In this document: in pieces, positions 51,869-60,491 of the stretch
Numbering within the stretch: position 1 is the first letter of the stretch
Layout: each line of letters opens with the position of its first letter
From: Halomonas sp. H10-9-1
Lineage (GTDB): Bacteria; Pseudomonadota; Gammaproteobacteria; Pseudomonadales; Halomonadaceae
DNA length: 64,000 nt
NCBI RefSeq assembly: GCF_040147005.1
Contig: NZ_JAMSHO010000001.1
Span: 1,178,001 to 1,242,000, forward strand
Direction of reading: 5' to 3'
Notes under the pieces: generated by a model
Seen by the model: only the letters and a program-made list of their open reading frames with translations
Databases searched by the model: none
Told to the model about the DNA's origin: nothing
Made by a program: the position numbers and the translations under genes

Positions 51869-53361
51869 TGTACATCGGCGTGGACTGCGGGACCCAGAGC
51901 ACCAAGGTGGTGGTGGTCGATGTCGACCGCGCGCGGGTCCTCGGCGAGGCGAGCCGGCCGCACCGCCTGGACGAGGGGGAGGGCGGCCGCCGCGAGCAGG
52001 ACCCCGGCGAGTGGATCGCGGCGCTGCGTGGCGCCTTCGATGAGGTGCTGGCGATGACCGGCATCGACCGTCGGGCGATCCGCGCCATCGGCGTCTCCGG
52101 CCAGCAGCACGGCCTGGTGGCCCTGGACGCTGCCGGCGAGGCGGTGCATCCGGCCAAGCTGTGGTGCGATACCGAGACCGCGGCCTGGAACGCCGAGCTG
52201 ATCCAGCGCCTGGGCGGCGAGGCGGGCTGCCTCGACCGGCTCGGCCTGGTGCTGCAGACCGGCTACACCGCCTCCAAGATCGCCTGGCTGCGTCACACCC
52301 GGCCCGAGGCCTATGCGCGCATCGCCACCCTGCTGCTGCCCCACGACTACCTCAACTTCTGGCTCACCGGCGAGCGGGTGGCCGAGGCCGGCGATGCCTC
52401 CGGCACCGGCTACTTCGACACCCGCACGCGGCGCTGGCGCCACGACGTCCTGACCGAGATCGCCCCGGAGCTCGACGCCGAGCGGGTGCTGCCGCGGCTG
52501 ATCGAGGCCCATGAACCGGCCGGCACCGTGCGCCCCGAGGTGGCCCGCGAGCTGGGGCTGGCCGACGATGTGCTGGTGTCGAGCGGGGGCGGCGACAATA
52601 TGCTCGGCGCCATCGGCACCGGCAACATCCGCCCGGGCCTGGTGACTCTGAGCCTCGGCACCTCGGGCACCATCTGCGCCCACTCCCCCGAGCCGGTGGT
52701 GCCCGACAGCGCCATGGTGGCCAACTTCTGCGCCAGCCACGGCGGCTGGCTGCCGCTGGTCTGCACCATGAACGTGACCTCGGCGACCACGCGGATCCGC
52801 GAGCTGTTCGGTCTCGACCTGGCGAGCTTCGGCGAGCGGGTGGCGGCCGCGCCCATCGGCGCCGAGGGGGTCTCCCTGCTGCCCTTCTTCAACGGCGAGC
52901 GGGTGCCCATGCTGCCCGAGGCCACCGCCAGCCTCGACGGCCTGACCAGCGTCAACACCACCCAGGCCAACCTGTGCCGGGCGGTGGTGGAGGGCGCCAC
53001 CCTGGGCCTGCGCTACGGCCTGGAGCAGTTCGGCTCGCTGGCCGAGGGGCTGCACGAAATTCGCCTGATCGGTGGCGGCTCGCGCAGCCCGGTGTGGCGG
53101 CAGATGGTCGCCGACGTCACCGGCAGCCGGGTGATCTGCCCCGAGATCGCCGACGCCGCGGCCCTGGGCGCCGCCCTGCAGGCGGCCTGGTGTCATCATC
53201 AGTTCCAGTCGGGCGGCGGCGAGCTGGCCGACCTCTGCGCGCGCCTGGTGCACCTCGACGAGGCCTCCCGGGCCGAGCCCGACCCGGCCGGCGTCGCCGC
53301 CTACCGCGAGGTCTACGCCTGCTATCGCCGGCGCCTGGCCGAACGCCATGGCACTCACTGA
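51868..53361 (+). CDS. xylB: Xylulokinase (FGGY family)
   Basis: 497-residue FGGY kinase phosphorylating D-xylulose, and often fructose weakly. Motifs are [18 protein letters not shown] (phosphate 1), [29 protein letters not shown] (catalytic Asp), [11 protein letters not shown], and [14 protein letters not shown] (adenosine). The length is typical. In mannitol/arabitol operons it supplies xylulose 5-phosphate. It is translationally coupled to mtlD and followed by transaldolase, consistent with D-arabitol or xylitol entering the pentose phosphate pathway. Confidence 0.93.
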   Translation: MYIGVDCGTQSTKVVVVDVDRARVLGEASRPHRLDEGEGGRREQDPGEWIAALRGAFDEVLAMTGIDRRAIRAIGVSGQQHGLVALDAAGEAVHPAKLWCDTETAAWNAELIQRLGGEAGCLDRLGLVLQTGYTASKIAWLRHTRPEAYARIATLLLPHDYLNFWLTGERVAEAGDASGTGYFDTRTRRWRHDVLTEIAPELDAERVLPRLIEAHEPAGTVRPEVARELGLADDVLVSSGGGDNMLGAIGTGNIRPGLVTLSLGTSGTICAHSPEPVVPDSAMVANFCASHGGWLPLVCTMNVTSATTRIRELFGLDLASFGERVAAAPIGAEGVSLLPFFNGERVPMLPEATASLDGLTSVNTTQANLCRAVVEGATLGLRYGLEQFGSLAEGLHEIRLIGGGSRSPVWRQMVADVTGSRVICPEIADAAALGAALQAAWCHHQFQSGGGELADLCARLVHLDEASRAEPDPAGVAAYREVYACYRRRLAERHGTH

Positions 53362-53380
53362 ACCTTTCCGGAGGAACCGC

Positions 53381-54331
53381 ATGACCACACGACTCGACTC
53401 CCTGAAGACGCACTCCCTGGTGGTCGCCGACACCGGTGACCTGGACGCCATCGAGCGCTACCGGCCCCACGACGCCACCACCAATCCCTCGCTGCTGCTC
53501 AAAGCCTTCGACATGCCGGGCTACCAGGCGTTGATCGACGCAGAGCTCGCCGCCGTCAAGGGCGAGTTCCGGGACCCCCAGGCGCGCCTCGAGCATGCCG
53601 TGGATCGCCTCGCCGTGGCCAAGGGCGCGGAGATCGCCAAGCGCGTCCCGGGGCGGGTCTCCACCGAGGTGGCCGCGCGGCTCTCCTTCGACACCCAGGC
53701 CAGTATCCGCAAGGCCCACGAGCTGGTGGAGCTCTACGACAGGCGCGGCGTGGGCCGCGATCGCGTGCTGATCAAGCTCGCCTCTACCTGGGAAGGCATC
53801 CGCGCCGCAGAGGTACTGGAACGCGACGGCATCCAGTGCAACCTGACCCTGCTGTTCAGCGAGGCCCAGGCCCAGGCTTGCTTCGACGCCGGGGTCTTCC
53901 TGGTCTCGCCCTTCGTCGGCCGGGTCACCGACTGGTACAAGCAGGCGACCGGCCGTGACTATGCCCCCGAGGAGGACCCGGGCGTGCGCTTCGTGCGCGG
54001 GGTCTGCGAGCGGGTCGGCCGCGGCGGCTATGCCACCGTGGTGATGGGGGCGAGCTTCCGCACCGTCGGCCAGGTGCTGGCGCTGGCCGGCTGCCCGCGC
54101 CTGACCATCTCGCCGGCGCTGCTCGAGGAGTTGGCGGCCGAGGAGGGCGAGGTCGCCCGGGGGGTGGAGATCCCTGCCGCCGGCGAACGTCCCGCGCCGC
54201 TCGACGAGCCCGCCTTCCGCTGGGGTCACAACCAGGATGCCATGGCCAACGACAAACTGGCCGAGGGCATCCGCCGCTTCGACGAGGACCAGCGCACCCT
54301 GGAGGCGCGCCTCGCCGAGCGGCTGGGGTGA
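53381..54331 (+). CDS. tal: Transaldolase (TalB type)
   Basis: 316-residue transaldolase. The Schiff-base Lys is in [16 protein letters not shown] near residue 130. [12 protein letters not shown] is the substrate Asp17-equivalent motif, and [10 protein letters not shown] and [14 protein letters not shown] are family signatures. It converts sedoheptulose 7-phosphate and glyceraldehyde 3-phosphate to erythrose 4-phosphate and fructose 6-phosphate. GGAGG lies 8 bases before the ATG. It lies 19 bases after xylB and links the xylulose 5-phosphate branch to central metabolism. Confidence 0.93.
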   Translation: MTTRLDSLKTHSLVVADTGDLDAIERYRPHDATTNPSLLLKAFDMPGYQALIDAELAAVKGEFRDPQARLEHAVDRLAVAKGAEIAKRVPGRVSTEVAARLSFDTQASIRKAHELVELYDRRGVGRDRVLIKLASTWEGIRAAEVLERDGIQCNLTLLFSEAQAQACFDAGVFLVSPFVGRVTDWYKQATGRDYAPEEDPGVRFVRGVCERVGRGGYATVVMGASFRTVGQVLALAGCPRLTISPALLEELAAEEGEVARGVEIPAAGERPAPLDEPAFRWGHNQDAMANDKLAEGIRRFDEDQRTLEARLAERLG

Positions 54332-54438
54332 CGGCGGGTGGTCGAGTCGCCTGAGCGTGGGTGCGCCGCCGGCTTGCAGGGACGATAATACTGTCGACCA
54401 ATGTCGCCTATCCCGCTGAAAGGCCCGGAGTAGAGCCG

Positions 54439-55956
54439 ATGGGGGTGCCACTCTCGCAGAAGACGCTTGCCGCCGTCGGCCCAGCGGTTCGTGTGCCGGC
54501 CTACGATCGGCGGCGATTGCGCCCCGGAGTCCTGCATATCGGCCTGGGCAACTTCCATCGCTCACACATGGCGACCTACCTGGATCGCCTCTTCGCGCAT
54601 GGCGAGGCCCATGACTGGGCGGTCATCGGTGCCGGCGTGATGCCCGCCGATGAGCGGATGCGTCGGCGCCTGCACGCACAGGACTGGCTCTCCACCGTGG
54701 TCGATCTCGAGCCCGAGGGGGCGGCGGCGCGGGTGGTGGGGGCCATGGTCGATTTCGTTCCCGTGGTGCCGTCGGCCATCGTCAAGACATTAGCCGACCC
54801 GCGTATTCGCATCGTCTCTCTGACCATCACCGAGGGGGGCTACTTTCTCGATGCCGCCACCGGACGGTTCGATGTCCGCCACCCGCTGATTCTGGCCGAC
54901 ATTGCGGATCCGAGGCATCCCCGGACCCTCTTCGGCATGATCCTCAGGGCACTGGCCGATCGCCGGGCAAGAGGGCACTCGCCTTTCACCGTGCTCTCCT
55001 GCGACAACCTCCCCGGCAATGGCGACGTGGCACGCCACGCGGTCACTGGTATGGCCGAACGCCTCGACCCTGACCTGGCCGCCTGGATCATGGGGGAGGT
55101 GGCGTTTCCCAACTCGATGGTCGACTGCATCACGCCGCGTACGACCGAGCGGGAGCGGGCACTGGTCAGCCAACGCTTCGGTATCGAGGATGCCGCCCCG
55201 GTGGTGTGCGAGCCCTTCCGCCAGTGGGTGGTAGAGGACCGCTTCTGTGCCGGTCGCCCGCCGCTGGAGAAGGTCGGCGTCGAACTGGTCGACGATGTGT
55301 CCCATTACGAGACGATGAAGCTGCGGATCCTCAATGCTGGGCACGCCAGCATCGCCTATGTCGGGGCCCTGTTGGGGTATCGCCTCGTCCATCACGCCAT
55401 GGCGGACCGGGATATCCGCGACTGGCTGGAGGCGCTGCAAACCCGCGAGATCTTGCCCGGACTGCATCCGGTCGCTGGCGTGGACTACACCGCCTACCGG
55501 GCACGGGTCATGGAGCGTCTGTGCAACCCCGAGATCGGCGACACCATCTCGCGGCTGTGTGCCAACGGCTCGACTCGCCAGCCCAAGTTCATCCTGCCGG
55601 CGCTCCGCGACGCCCTGGGTCGGGGCCTCTCCGTGGCGGGGCTCGCCCTCGAGCTGGCGCTATGGTGCCACTATTGCCGCGTGGCCGACGACACTCCCGG
55701 GATGCCCCCACTCGCCGACCCCTTGGCCTCACGCCTGAGGTCGGCGGCCCGGAAAGCTACCGCGTCGCCCCTCGCCTTCCTGGGGATCCGCGAGGTGTTC
55801 CACGACCTGGGAGACGAGTACGGGCTACGAGACGCCTTCGCCGGCTGGCTGGCGACCATCGAGCGCCAGGGGCCACGGGCAGCGATTCGGCGCTACCGCG
55901 ACCATGGCGATCACAGCGTCTCCAGCCGCCAGACATCGAAGGCCGGCTCCTCGTAG
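54439..55956 (+). CDS. Second mannitol-2-dehydrogenase-like polyol dehydrogenase
   Basis: 505-residue long-chain polyol dehydrogenase, a paralogue of mtlD in the same locus. The cofactor motif is IGLGNFHRSHMA, and the active-site set is in MKLRILNAGHASI. It keeps TITEGGYF and VAFPNSMVDCITP. It differs throughout from mtlD, so it is an old paralogue or an acquired gene, perhaps for another polyol. A GGAG site lies about 9 bases before the ATG. Its 3' end overlaps the convergent NIF3-like gene by 46 bases (55911-55956). Confidence 0.9.
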   Translation: MGVPLSQKTLAAVGPAVRVPAYDRRRLRPGVLHIGLGNFHRSHMATYLDRLFAHGEAHDWAVIGAGVMPADERMRRRLHAQDWLSTVVDLEPEGAAARVVGAMVDFVPVVPSAIVKTLADPRIRIVSLTITEGGYFLDAATGRFDVRHPLILADIADPRHPRTLFGMILRALADRRARGHSPFTVLSCDNLPGNGDVARHAVTGMAERLDPDLAAWIMGEVAFPNSMVDCITPRTTERERALVSQRFGIEDAAPVVCEPFRQWVVEDRFCAGRPPLEKVGVELVDDVSHYETMKLRILNAGHASIAYVGALLGYRLVHHAMADRDIRDWLEALQTREILPGLHPVAGVDYTAYRARVMERLCNPEIGDTISRLCANGSTRQPKFILPALRDALGRGLSVAGLALELALWCHYCRVADDTPGMPPLADPLASRLRSAARKATASPLAFLGIREVFHDLGDEYGLRDAFAGWLATIERQGPRAAIRRYRDHGDHSVSSRQTSKAGSS

Positions 55957-56222
55957 GGGTGGGCACGCTTCAGCGCCGCGATTGCCTCGCGGATCAGCGC
56001 ATCCTCGCAGACCAGCTCCACCTTGAACTCCTCCACCCGCTCCAGGTCGCCGACCCGGCCGATATGCGGGTCGGCGCCCTCCAGGGGGCGAAACTGGCCC
56101 GTGCCCCGGGTCTGGAAACAGCACGCCTCGTAGTCACCGATGCGCCCGGCGCCGGTGGCGAACACCGCCTCCTTGACCGCCTCGGCATCCTCTGCGGGGA
56201 CGAAGAAGGCTAGTTTGTACAT
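55911..56222 (-). CDS. NIF3-like (YqfO C-terminal domain) protein
   Basis: 103-residue protein corresponding to the inserted/C-terminal PII-like domain of NIF3/YqfO proteins: MYKLAFFVPAEDAEAVKEAV, GAGRIGDYEACCFQTRGTGQ, ALKRAHPYEEPAFDVWRLE. Stand-alone copies are common in Gammaproteobacteria and are annotated as NGG1p-interacting-factor-3-like or YqfO family; function unknown. A GGGAGAG site precedes the ATG on its strand. Its last 46 bases overlap the 3' end of the second polyol dehydrogenase gene in convergent orientation. Confidence 0.87.
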   Translation of the reverse strand: MYKLAFFVPAEDAEAVKEAVFATGAGRIGDYEACCFQTRGTGQFRPLEGADPHIGRVGDLERVEEFKVELVCEDALIREAIAALKRAHPYEEPAFDVWRLETL

Positions 56223-56486
56223 GATCGCTCTCCCTTGATGCCTGCCATCTGCAGTGGACCGCTGGTCTCATGCGCCAAAAAATATCTCGCATCACGTGTG
56301 AATAATTCAACAGCAGTGGCTTGGCCCGCTGCTAATTTACATGGGCCAGGCTTGGCCATTCGAGTGCGCTAAGCCCTGCCGGTTCATTGGCGGCGCTCCA
56401 TGGCGTTGGCATCACTGACCGAGACGCTTGTTCGTGTGCTCGGTCAATCGAAAACTCGTAACCTGACTCCTCAAGAGATACAGCCC

Positions 56487-57092
56487 ATGACCAAGGTTCT
56501 TGTTCTTTATTACTCCATGTACGGCCATATCGAGACCATGGCGAAAAGCGTTGCCGACGGCGCGCGCCAGGTGGATGGCGTTGAGGTGACGGTGAAGCGT
56601 GTGCCGGAAACCATGGCTCCGGAGGCCTTGAAGGCAGCGGGGGGCAAGTCTGACCAACAGGCTCCGGAGGCGTCTCCCAAGGAACTGGCCGACTACGACG
56701 CGATCATCTTCGGCACGCCTACGCGTTTCGGCAACATGGCCGGCCAGATGCGTACCTTCCTCGACCAGACCGGTGGCCTGTGGGCCAACGGCGACCTGGT
56801 GGGCAAGGTGGCCAGCGTCTTCACCTCCACCGGTACCGGTGGCGGCGAGGAGATGACCATCGCCTCGACTTGGACCACCCTGGCCCATCACGGGATGATC
56901 ATCGTGCCGCTCGGCTATGCCACCCCTGAACTGTTCGATATCTCCCAGGTCGGCGGCGGGACGCCCTATGGCGCCTCTACCATCGCCGGGGGAGATGGCT
57001 CGCGCCAGCCCGATGACCGCGAGCTGGCCATCGCCCGCTTCCAGGGCGAGACCGTGGCCAGGGTCGCGGCCAGGCTCAAGGCCAACGCCTGA
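56487..57092 (+). CDS. wrbA: NAD(P)H:quinone oxidoreductase WrbA
   Basis: 201-residue flavodoxin-like quinone reductase. The FMN phosphate loop is [12 protein letters not shown], followed by [32 protein letters not shown] and [19 protein letters not shown], all diagnostic for WrbA. It reduces quinones by two electrons, protecting from oxidative stress. The ATG at 56487 gives the family N-terminus [10 protein letters not shown]; the open frame back to 56400 is not conserved. It is a single gene ending at a good terminator. The 264 bases upstream (56223-56486) hold no other gene that I can see. Confidence 0.93.
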   Translation: MTKVLVLYYSMYGHIETMAKSVADGARQVDGVEVTVKRVPETMAPEALKAAGGKSDQQAPEASPKELADYDAIIFGTPTRFGNMAGQMRTFLDQTGGLWANGDLVGKVASVFTSTGTGGGEEMTIASTWTTLAHHGMIIVPLGYATPELFDISQVGGGTPYGASTIAGGDGSRQPDDRELAIARFQGETVARVAARLKANA

Positions 57093-57131
57093 TTCCACCA
57101 CCGCAATCCAGCCACCTCTGATGTCACCCGT

Positions 57132-57168
57132 CGGCAAGGACCCGTATCGCGGGCCTTGCCGCCTTTTT
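57132..57168 (+). terminator. Rho-independent terminator of wrbA
   Basis: Stem CGGCAAGG-CCCG with one bulged A, loop TATC, followed by CCTTTTT. It begins 40 bases after the wrbA stop. Confidence 0.8.
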
Positions 57169-57303
57169 ACCATGGAGCTCCATTTCCTGCGGATCTGGAT
57201 CGGGCCGCGGCAACCCGGTATCGCGCCCGGCTACGAGCAGCAGGCCTTTCCGACCCAGGAACGGCAGGGAGAGTGGCGCCTGGGGAGCGTCGGGTGTTTC
57301 TCG

Positions 57304-57331
57304 TTGACTGGGCCATTGGTTGCTTTATTAT
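57304..57331 (+). promoter_or_regulatory. Sigma-70-like promoter of the lpxR-like gene
   Basis: TTGACT at 57304-57309, 16-base spacer, TATTAT at 57326-57331. It lies about 40 bases before the start codon at 57372, with AAGGG at 57361-57365 as ribosome-binding site. Confidence 0.55.
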
Positions 57332-57371
57332 TCCCGATAAATACATTCTTGTTTGTATGTAAGGGTTTCGC

Positions 57372-58367
57372 ATGGTGCAGGTACGAGCCTGGGTATTGGG
57401 TGGGGTGCTGTTTGGGTTGACTTCGCTTGCGCATGCGCAGCAACCCACAAAGGGGTTGCTGACGATAAAATCCGAGAACGACAGCTATTCCTATGAGGGG
57501 GATGATGGCCACTACACCAACGGTGTGGAGCTCACCTTGTCCTTCGAGCTGGATGACGCCCATTGGCTGCGCGACCTCGCTGCTGTGTTGCCGGGGTGGG
57601 ATCGTGACGGCGTGGATGGAGGCGCTTATCGCCTGACGCACCAGATGTATACCCCCGAGGAGATCCGTATCCCCCGGCTGGTCGAGGACGACCGCCCCTA
57701 TGCGGGGGTGCTGCTGGGGGGAATCTCGCTGTTCGACAACATTCGCCACGCTGGCTGGCGCGAGGCGAGGAACCTCAACCTGGACGTGGGGATGGTGGGG
57801 CCGGCCTCGGGTGCCGAGGTCCTCCAGCGCGAGTTTCACGAGTTCATCGCCACCGACGAGCCGCGTGGCTGGGATCATCAGCTGAATAACGAGCCGGTGG
57901 TCAACCTGGCCTACAAGCACGCCTGGATCGATCGCACTTCAGTGGCGGGGCTCGACCTGGAGTACGGACCCCGGCTGGGCTTCGCGTTGGGTAACCTCTA
58001 TACCTACGCCGCCTCGGGCCTCGGGTTGCGTCTCGGCTCCAACCTCGATGCCAGCTTCGGCATCCCGGCCATCGCCCCGGCCCAGGGCGGCTGGTCATAC
58101 TTTCGACCCGACCAGGACTTCAACTGGAGTGCCTTCGCCTCTCTGGAGGGGCGCTACATGGCCCACAACCTGCTGCTCGACGGCAATACCTTCGAGGATA
58201 GCCACTCGGTGGATCGCGAGGAGTGGGTGGGGGATGCCTTGAGTGGCGTGGCGCTGTCCTGGGATCGCTGGCAGCTCTCCTTGGCTCACGCCTGGCGCAC
58301 CAAGGAATTTGCCTCCCAGAATGCCCACCACGCCTTCGGGTCGCTCACCCTGTCGCGCTGGTTCTGA
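57372..58367 (+). CDS. lpxR: LpxR-family lipid A deacylase (outer membrane)
   Basis: 331-residue outer-membrane beta-barrel of the LpxR/DUF2219 family, which removes the 3'-acyloxyacyl group of lipid A. The signal peptide is MVQVRAWVLGGVLFGLTSLA with cleavage near AHA-Q. Mature residues matching the Salmonella active site are Asn-Asp in IKSENDSY, Thr in YTNGVELT, and His in LQREFHEF. DDRPYAGVLLG is the family signature, and the chain ends with the barrel Phe (SLTLSRWF). A LpxL-type acyltransferase at 4 kb acts on the same lipid. Confidence 0.87.
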   Translation: MVQVRAWVLGGVLFGLTSLAHAQQPTKGLLTIKSENDSYSYEGDDGHYTNGVELTLSFELDDAHWLRDLAAVLPGWDRDGVDGGAYRLTHQMYTPEEIRIPRLVEDDRPYAGVLLGGISLFDNIRHAGWREARNLNLDVGMVGPASGAEVLQREFHEFIATDEPRGWDHQLNNEPVVNLAYKHAWIDRTSVAGLDLEYGPRLGFALGNLYTYAASGLGLRLGSNLDASFGIPAIAPAQGGWSYFRPDQDFNWSAFASLEGRYMAHNLLLDGNTFEDSHSVDREEWVGDALSGVALSWDRWQLSLAHAWRTKEFASQNAHHAFGSLTLSRWF

Positions 58368-58414
58368 ACGGTCGCCATCGATAAGTCCGAAGCGGCGGTG
58401 TTGGCGTAAGCCCC

Positions 58415-58470
58415 TCACTGCAGCGAGCGACGCGGCCGCGACAGGTCGATCATCAGGAAGACGCCGCCCC
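58415..58470 (-). pseudogene. Remnant of a YhhJ-like permease 3' end
   Basis: On the minus strand this encodes GGVFLMIDLSRPRRSLQ and stop, which parallels GAGFFVIALSRLRRSLQ and stop at the end of the permease gene at 59375. The last 17 bases including part of the stop region are identical (ACTGCAGCGAGCGACGC on the plus strand). No upstream permease sequence is left, and the fructosamine kinase gene lies between the two copies. Confidence 0.7.
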
Positions 58471-58528
58471 TTGACGCCCATCGCCACGACGGCAAGCCTG
58501 ATGCTCCTGGCCACAGTGGGAGAAACGT

Positions 58529-59371
58529 ATGGAGTCGAGTCTGCAGAGTTGCCTGGCCGCAGCCGGGCTGACGCCGAGAGGTGGGCTCGAGCCCCTCTCG
58601 GGTGGCGATATCGCCGCGGTCTATCGCCTGGCCACCGACTGTGGCGAGGTGGTGGTCAAGCGCGACGCCGCCGAGCGCCTGGCGGGTGAGGCCGATGGGC
58701 TGCGTGCCCTGGCTGCGGCAGGCTCTGGGTTGGTGGTGCCAGAGGTACTGGCCGAAGGCGATGGCTGGCTGGTGATGGAGGCGCTTGAGGTGGCACCCGG
58801 TCGCCGTGATCCGGTGGCCCTGGGCGAGGGATTGCGACGGTTGCATGAGGCTACCGGCGAGCCCCATGGCTGGCCTTGCGACAACGCCTGCGGGCGGACT
58901 CCCCAGCCCAATGCGCCGCTCTCCGATGGCCGTGCCTTCCAGCGCGAGCGTCGGCTGCTGCCGCTGGCCGAGGCGTGCCATGCGAAAGGTCTACTCGATC
59001 ATCGATTGCGCGCCCGGGTGGAGGCCATCGCCCACGGCCTGGAGGCATGGCTGCCTGACGCCCCGGCGAGCCTGGTGCATGGTGACCTGTGGTCGGGCAA
59101 CGTGCTCTTCACGCCGTCGGGGCCCGCGCTGATCGACCCGGCGGTCTATCGCCACTATCCGGAGGTGGACCTGGCGATGCTGACCCTGTTTGGTGCGCCG
59201 GGCGAGGCCTTCCTTGAGGCCTACTGGGATGGCGAGCCGCCAGGGGAGTGGCCGCGACGCGAGACGCTGTTCCAGCTCTACCCGCTGCTCAACCACCTGC
59301 TGCTGTTCGGCGGTGGCTATCGTGGAGCCGTGGAACGTGCGGTAGCGCGGCTGGAGGCCGGCATATCGTGA
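58529..59371 (+). CDS. Fructosamine kinase family protein
   Basis: 280-residue protein of the FN3K family (aminoglycoside-phosphotransferase fold), which phosphorylates ketosamines on glycated proteins or amino acids so that they break down. The nucleotide-binding lobe is VVVKRDAAERLAGEADGL. The catalytic loop is VHGDLWSGNVLFT, and DPAVYRHYPEVDLAMLTLFG is the diagnostic FN3K block with the metal-ligand Asp. GGAGAAACGT precedes the ATG. It is convergent with the ABC permease gene, 3 bases apart, and is flanked by a diverged repeat of that permease's 3' end. Confidence 0.88.
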   Translation: MESSLQSCLAAAGLTPRGGLEPLSGGDIAAVYRLATDCGEVVVKRDAAERLAGEADGLRALAAAGSGLVVPEVLAEGDGWLVMEALEVAPGRRDPVALGEGLRRLHEATGEPHGWPCDNACGRTPQPNAPLSDGRAFQRERRLLPLAEACHAKGLLDHRLRARVEAIAHGLEAWLPDAPASLVHGDLWSGNVLFTPSGPALIDPAVYRHYPEVDLAMLTLFGAPGEAFLEAYWDGEPPGEWPRRETLFQLYPLLNHLLLFGGGYRGAVERAVARLEAGIS

Positions 59372-59374
59372 ATG

Positions 59375-60490
59375 TTACTGCAGCGAGCGACGCAGGCGTG
59401 ACAGGGCAATCACGAAGAAGCCGGCACCGATGGCGGCCAGGGCCAGCAACTGGGGCCAGATAACCGCGACCCCGGCGCCGCGGAACAGCACCGCCTGGGC
59501 CAGTTGGATGAAGTGGGTGGTGGGGGCAGCGAGCATGATCTGCTGCACCAGCTCGGGCATGCTCTCGCGGGGTGTCATGCCACCGGAGAGGATCTGCAGT
59601 GGGATCAGCACCAGGATGATCAGCAGGCCCAGCTGAGGCATCGATCGGGCCAGGGTGCCGAACAGGATGCCCATGGAGGTGGTGGCGAAAAGGTGCAGAG
59701 CGGCGCCGAGCAGGAACAGTTCCAACGAACCTCGCACCGGCACCTCCAGCCAGCCCTGGACTACCAGGCGCAGGGCCAGCGCCGAGGCGACCAGCACTAC
59801 AGCGGCCATGGACCATACCTTGGCCAGCATGATCTCCAGTGGCGTGATCGGCATCACCAGCAGGTGCTCGATGGTGCCGTGCTCGCGTTCGCGGATCAGC
59901 GCAGCCCCGGTGAGGATGATCGACAGCATGGTGATCTGGTCGATCACCGAGTTGATCGCACCGAACCAGGCACGATCCAGGTTGGGGTTGTAGGCGGTGC
60001 GTATCACCGCCTCCACCGGCATGACCGGTTCGGCGCGGTGGCGGGCCAGGAACTCGGCCACCTCGGCGTTCATGATCTGCTGTATATGGCCGGCGCCGGT
60101 AAAGGCCTGGGAGACCTGGGTGGCGTCGACGTTGAGCTGGATTTCGGCACCGCGTCCACCAAGCAGGTCGCGCTGGAAGTCGGGGGGAATGTCCAGAGTG
60201 AAGGTAAAGCGACCACTATCCATGCCAGTGTCCATCTGTTCCCGGGTAATTGATTCAGGGGGGAGGAAGTAGGGCATTTGCAGGGCGTCCATCAGCCGCC
60301 AGGAGAGGGCCGAGGCGTCTTCGTTCACCACCCCGACGGTGGCGCGATGCGGCGACTCGGGGACGGCCGTGGCGCTGGTATGGATACTCAGGCTGAAGGC
60401 ATAGAGGATCAGAAGTACCATCGCCGGGTCCCGGGCCAGGCTGCGCAGCTCCTTGATCCCCAGCTGCAGGATGTTGCCCAGTGATGGCAT
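59375..60490 (-). CDS. ABC-2 type exporter permease (YhhJ/YbhR-like)
   Basis: 371-residue inner-membrane permease. The N-terminal helix (LARDPAMVLLILYAFSLSIH) is followed by a large periplasmic domain (about 45-165), then five helices in the C-terminal half. REREHGTIEHLLVMPITPLE is the conserved ABC-2 signature, with LSGGMTPRESMPELVQQIML near the end. It works with the RbbA-like ATPase/permease (stop to start 1 base apart) and the HlyD-type adaptor as a three-part exporter. Substrate unknown. Confidence 0.88.
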   Translation of the reverse strand: MPSLGNILQLGIKELRSLARDPAMVLLILYAFSLSIHTSATAVPESPHRATVGVVNEDASALSWRLMDALQMPYFLPPESITREQMDTGMDSGRFTFTLDIPPDFQRDLLGGRGAEIQLNVDATQVSQAFTGAGHIQQIMNAEVAEFLARHRAEPVMPVEAVIRTAYNPNLDRAWFGAINSVIDQITMLSIILTGAALIREREHGTIEHLLVMPITPLEIMLAKVWSMAAVVLVASALALRLVVQGWLEVPVRGSLELFLLGAALHLFATTSMGILFGTLARSMPQLGLLIILVLIPLQILSGGMTPRESMPELVQQIMLAAPTTHFIQLAQAVLFRGAGVAVIWPQLLALAAIGAGFFVIALSRLRRSLQ

Positions 60491-60491
60491 T

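Noticed and set aside
57156..57362. 68-codon open frame between wrbA and the lpxR-like gene
   Set aside because: Starts within the wrbA terminator and runs across the putative promoter of the next gene; no homology recognised.
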